DNA from: Chitinophagaceae bacterium | GTDB lineage: Bacteria; Bacteroidota; Bacteroidia; Chitinophagales; Chitinophagaceae | Assembly (NCBI GenBank): GCA_025362915.1 | Contig: JANYEU010000157.1 | Coordinates: 1 to 6,161 of the forward strand | Length of the DNA stretch: 6,161 nucleotides | Direction: 5' to 3' | Part shown: positions 5,193 through 6,161 of the stretch, piece by piece | Layout: every line of letters starts with the position of its first letter | Position numbering within the stretch: position 1 is the first letter of the stretch | The notes under the pieces: model-generated | Seen by the model: only the letters and a program-made list of their open reading frames with translations | Database searches by the model: none | What the model was told of the DNA's origin: nothing | Position numbers and translations under genes: made by a program

Positions 5193-6161
5193 ATGATAGA
5201 TATTAAAGTACCTACTGTAGGCGAATCGATAACTGAAGTAACCCTTCTTAAATGGACAAAAAAAGAAGGCGCTTATGTAGAACGTGATGAAATTATTGCA
5301 GAACTGGAAAGTGAGAAAGCAACTTTTGAAGTAAATGCCGAGAAAGCTGGTATATTAATAAGATTGGCCACCGAAGGAGATACTATCTTGATTGGTTCCA
5401 TACTTGCACAGATTGACGAAACTGCTACTGCACCTGTAGCTGCTCCTGCTGCGGAAGCTCCAAAGCCAACTGCTGAAGCACCTAGCGCACCCAAACCTCC
5501 AACTGCTGTATTTTCTTCCGATGTAAAAGCTACTCCTGTTGCTTCAGCCATCATTGCTGATAAAAAGGTGGATACTGCTAACATTACGGCAAGTGGTGCT
5601 GGTGGAAAAATTATGAAGGGAGATGTGCTTGATGCCTTGGCAAATCCGGGCAAGAAAGCATTTGCGGGTAACCAACTTTTTACAAGGAATCTACGTGTGG
5701 AAAAGATGAGCAACCTACGTAAAACCATCAGTCGTAGATTGGTTGAAGCAAAGAATACCACTGCCATGCTTACTACGTTTAACGAGGTGGATATGGGCAA
5801 GATAATGGAGGTAAGAAAGCAATTCAAGGATAAATTCAAGGAAACACACAATGTAAACCTGGGCTTCATGAGCTTTTTTGCAAAGGCCTGCGCCATTGCA
5901 CTGGGGGAGTGGCCTGCGGTGAATGCCTACATAGATGGCGACAACTTTCAGTATCACGATTATGCCGACATCAGCATTGCCGTAAGTACACCAAGGGGAT
6001 TAACCGTTCCAGTTATCCGCAATGTGGAAAGCCTTAGCATGGCTGAAATAGAAAAGACAGTAGTTGTATTGGCTACAAAGGCAAGGGACAGCAAGCTTAC
6101 TGCCGATGACTTGCAAGGAGGCACATTTACCATTACCAATGGTGGTGTTTTTGGTAGTTTG
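5193..6161 (+). CDS. sucB: Dihydrolipoyl succinyltransferase, E2 of 2-oxoglutarate dehydrogenase (3' truncated by window edge)
   Basis: The ATG at 5193 opens a frame that runs to the window end, giving 323 residues of a protein usually near 400. E2 forms the core of the 2-oxoglutarate dehydrogenase complex and moves the succinyl group from E1 to CoA. Domains in order are as follows. The lipoyl domain spans about 2-75, with the lipoylated lysine K42 in ELESEKATFEV. An Ala/Pro-rich flexible linker covers about 77-106. The small E3/E1-binding domain lies at about 112-150 (ATPVASAIIADKKVD to GGKIMKGDVLDAL). The acyltransferase domain runs from about 168 (VEKMSNLRKTISRRL, then FNEVDMGKIMEVRK and ISIAVSTPRGLTVPVIRNVE) to TITNGGVFGSL at the edge. 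The catalytic His motif (HxxxDG) lies beyond the window. The succinyl rather than acetyl assignment rests on the lipoyl sequence and on pairing with sucA 36 nt upstream. In the peripheral binding domain the usual Arg of the SPxxR segment is absent. No promoter or terminator is evident in the gap, so it is probably co-transcribed with sucA. Confidence 0.95.
   Translation, partial: MIDIKVPTVGESITEVTLLKWTKKEGAYVERDEIIAELESEKATFEVNAEKAGILIRLATEGDTILIGSILAQIDETATAPVAAPAAEAPKPTAEAPSAPKPPTAVFSSDVKATPVASAIIADKKVDTANITASGAGGKIMKGDVLDALANPGKKAFAGNQLFTRNLRVEKMSNLRKTISRRLVEAKNTTAMLTTFNEVDMGKIMEVRKQFKDKFKETHNVNLGFMSFFAKACAIALGEWPAVNAYIDGDNFQYHDYADISIAVSTPRGLTVPVIRNVESLSMAEIEKTVVVLATKARDSKLTADDLQGGTFTITNGGVFGSL

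Noticed and set aside
5273..5957. Long minus-strand frames opposite sucB (207 and 80 codons)
   Set aside because: They are shadows of the Ala/Pro-rich coding sequence of sucB on the other strand, with no independent family features.

Overview
The window looks like ordinary chromosome from a low-GC member of the Bacteroidota. A Chitinophagaceae- or Sphingobacteria-like source is my best guess, but that placement rests on protein flavour only. Three things point this way: the SucA, SucB and S20 proteins have the typical flavour of that phylum; there are no Shine-Dalgarno sequences ahead of the starts; and promoter-like sites fit the Bacteroidota consensus TTTG-N19-21-TAnnTTTG, very well ahead of the beta-lactamase-family gene and well ahead of rpsT.

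Layout. Positions 1-146 hold the last 47 codons of an unrecognised plus-strand gene. After a 106-nt gap containing a consensus promoter comes a plus-strand lipoprotein of the serine beta-lactamase / penicillin-binding family (253-1482). A 467-nt convergent intergenic region follows (1483-1949). It holds four 21-bp tandem repeats, a hairpin built from the first two repeats, a possible degenerate dispersed repeat, and a strong bidirectional terminator. rpsT (ribosomal protein S20) lies on the minus strand at 1950-2213. A 201-nt AT-rich divergent promoter region separates it from sucA (2415-5156, complete E1 of 2-oxoglutarate dehydrogenase) and sucB (5193 to the window end, E2, truncated by the window edge).

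How the genes work together. sucA and sucB are 36 nt apart on the same strand and are presumably co-transcribed. They encode the decarboxylase (E1) and the lipoyl-carrying succinyltransferase (E2) of one TCA-cycle complex. The E3 dihydrolipoamide dehydrogenase is not in view. rpsT is an independent translation gene that shares only the upstream region with sucA. The beta-lactamase-family lipoprotein is a stand-alone gene with its own promoter.

I see no mobile element, CRISPR array, defence system, tRNA or rRNA. The most unusual material is the repeat-bearing convergent intergenic region and a basic insert in the beta-lactamase-family protein. I did not find a convincing new biological system.
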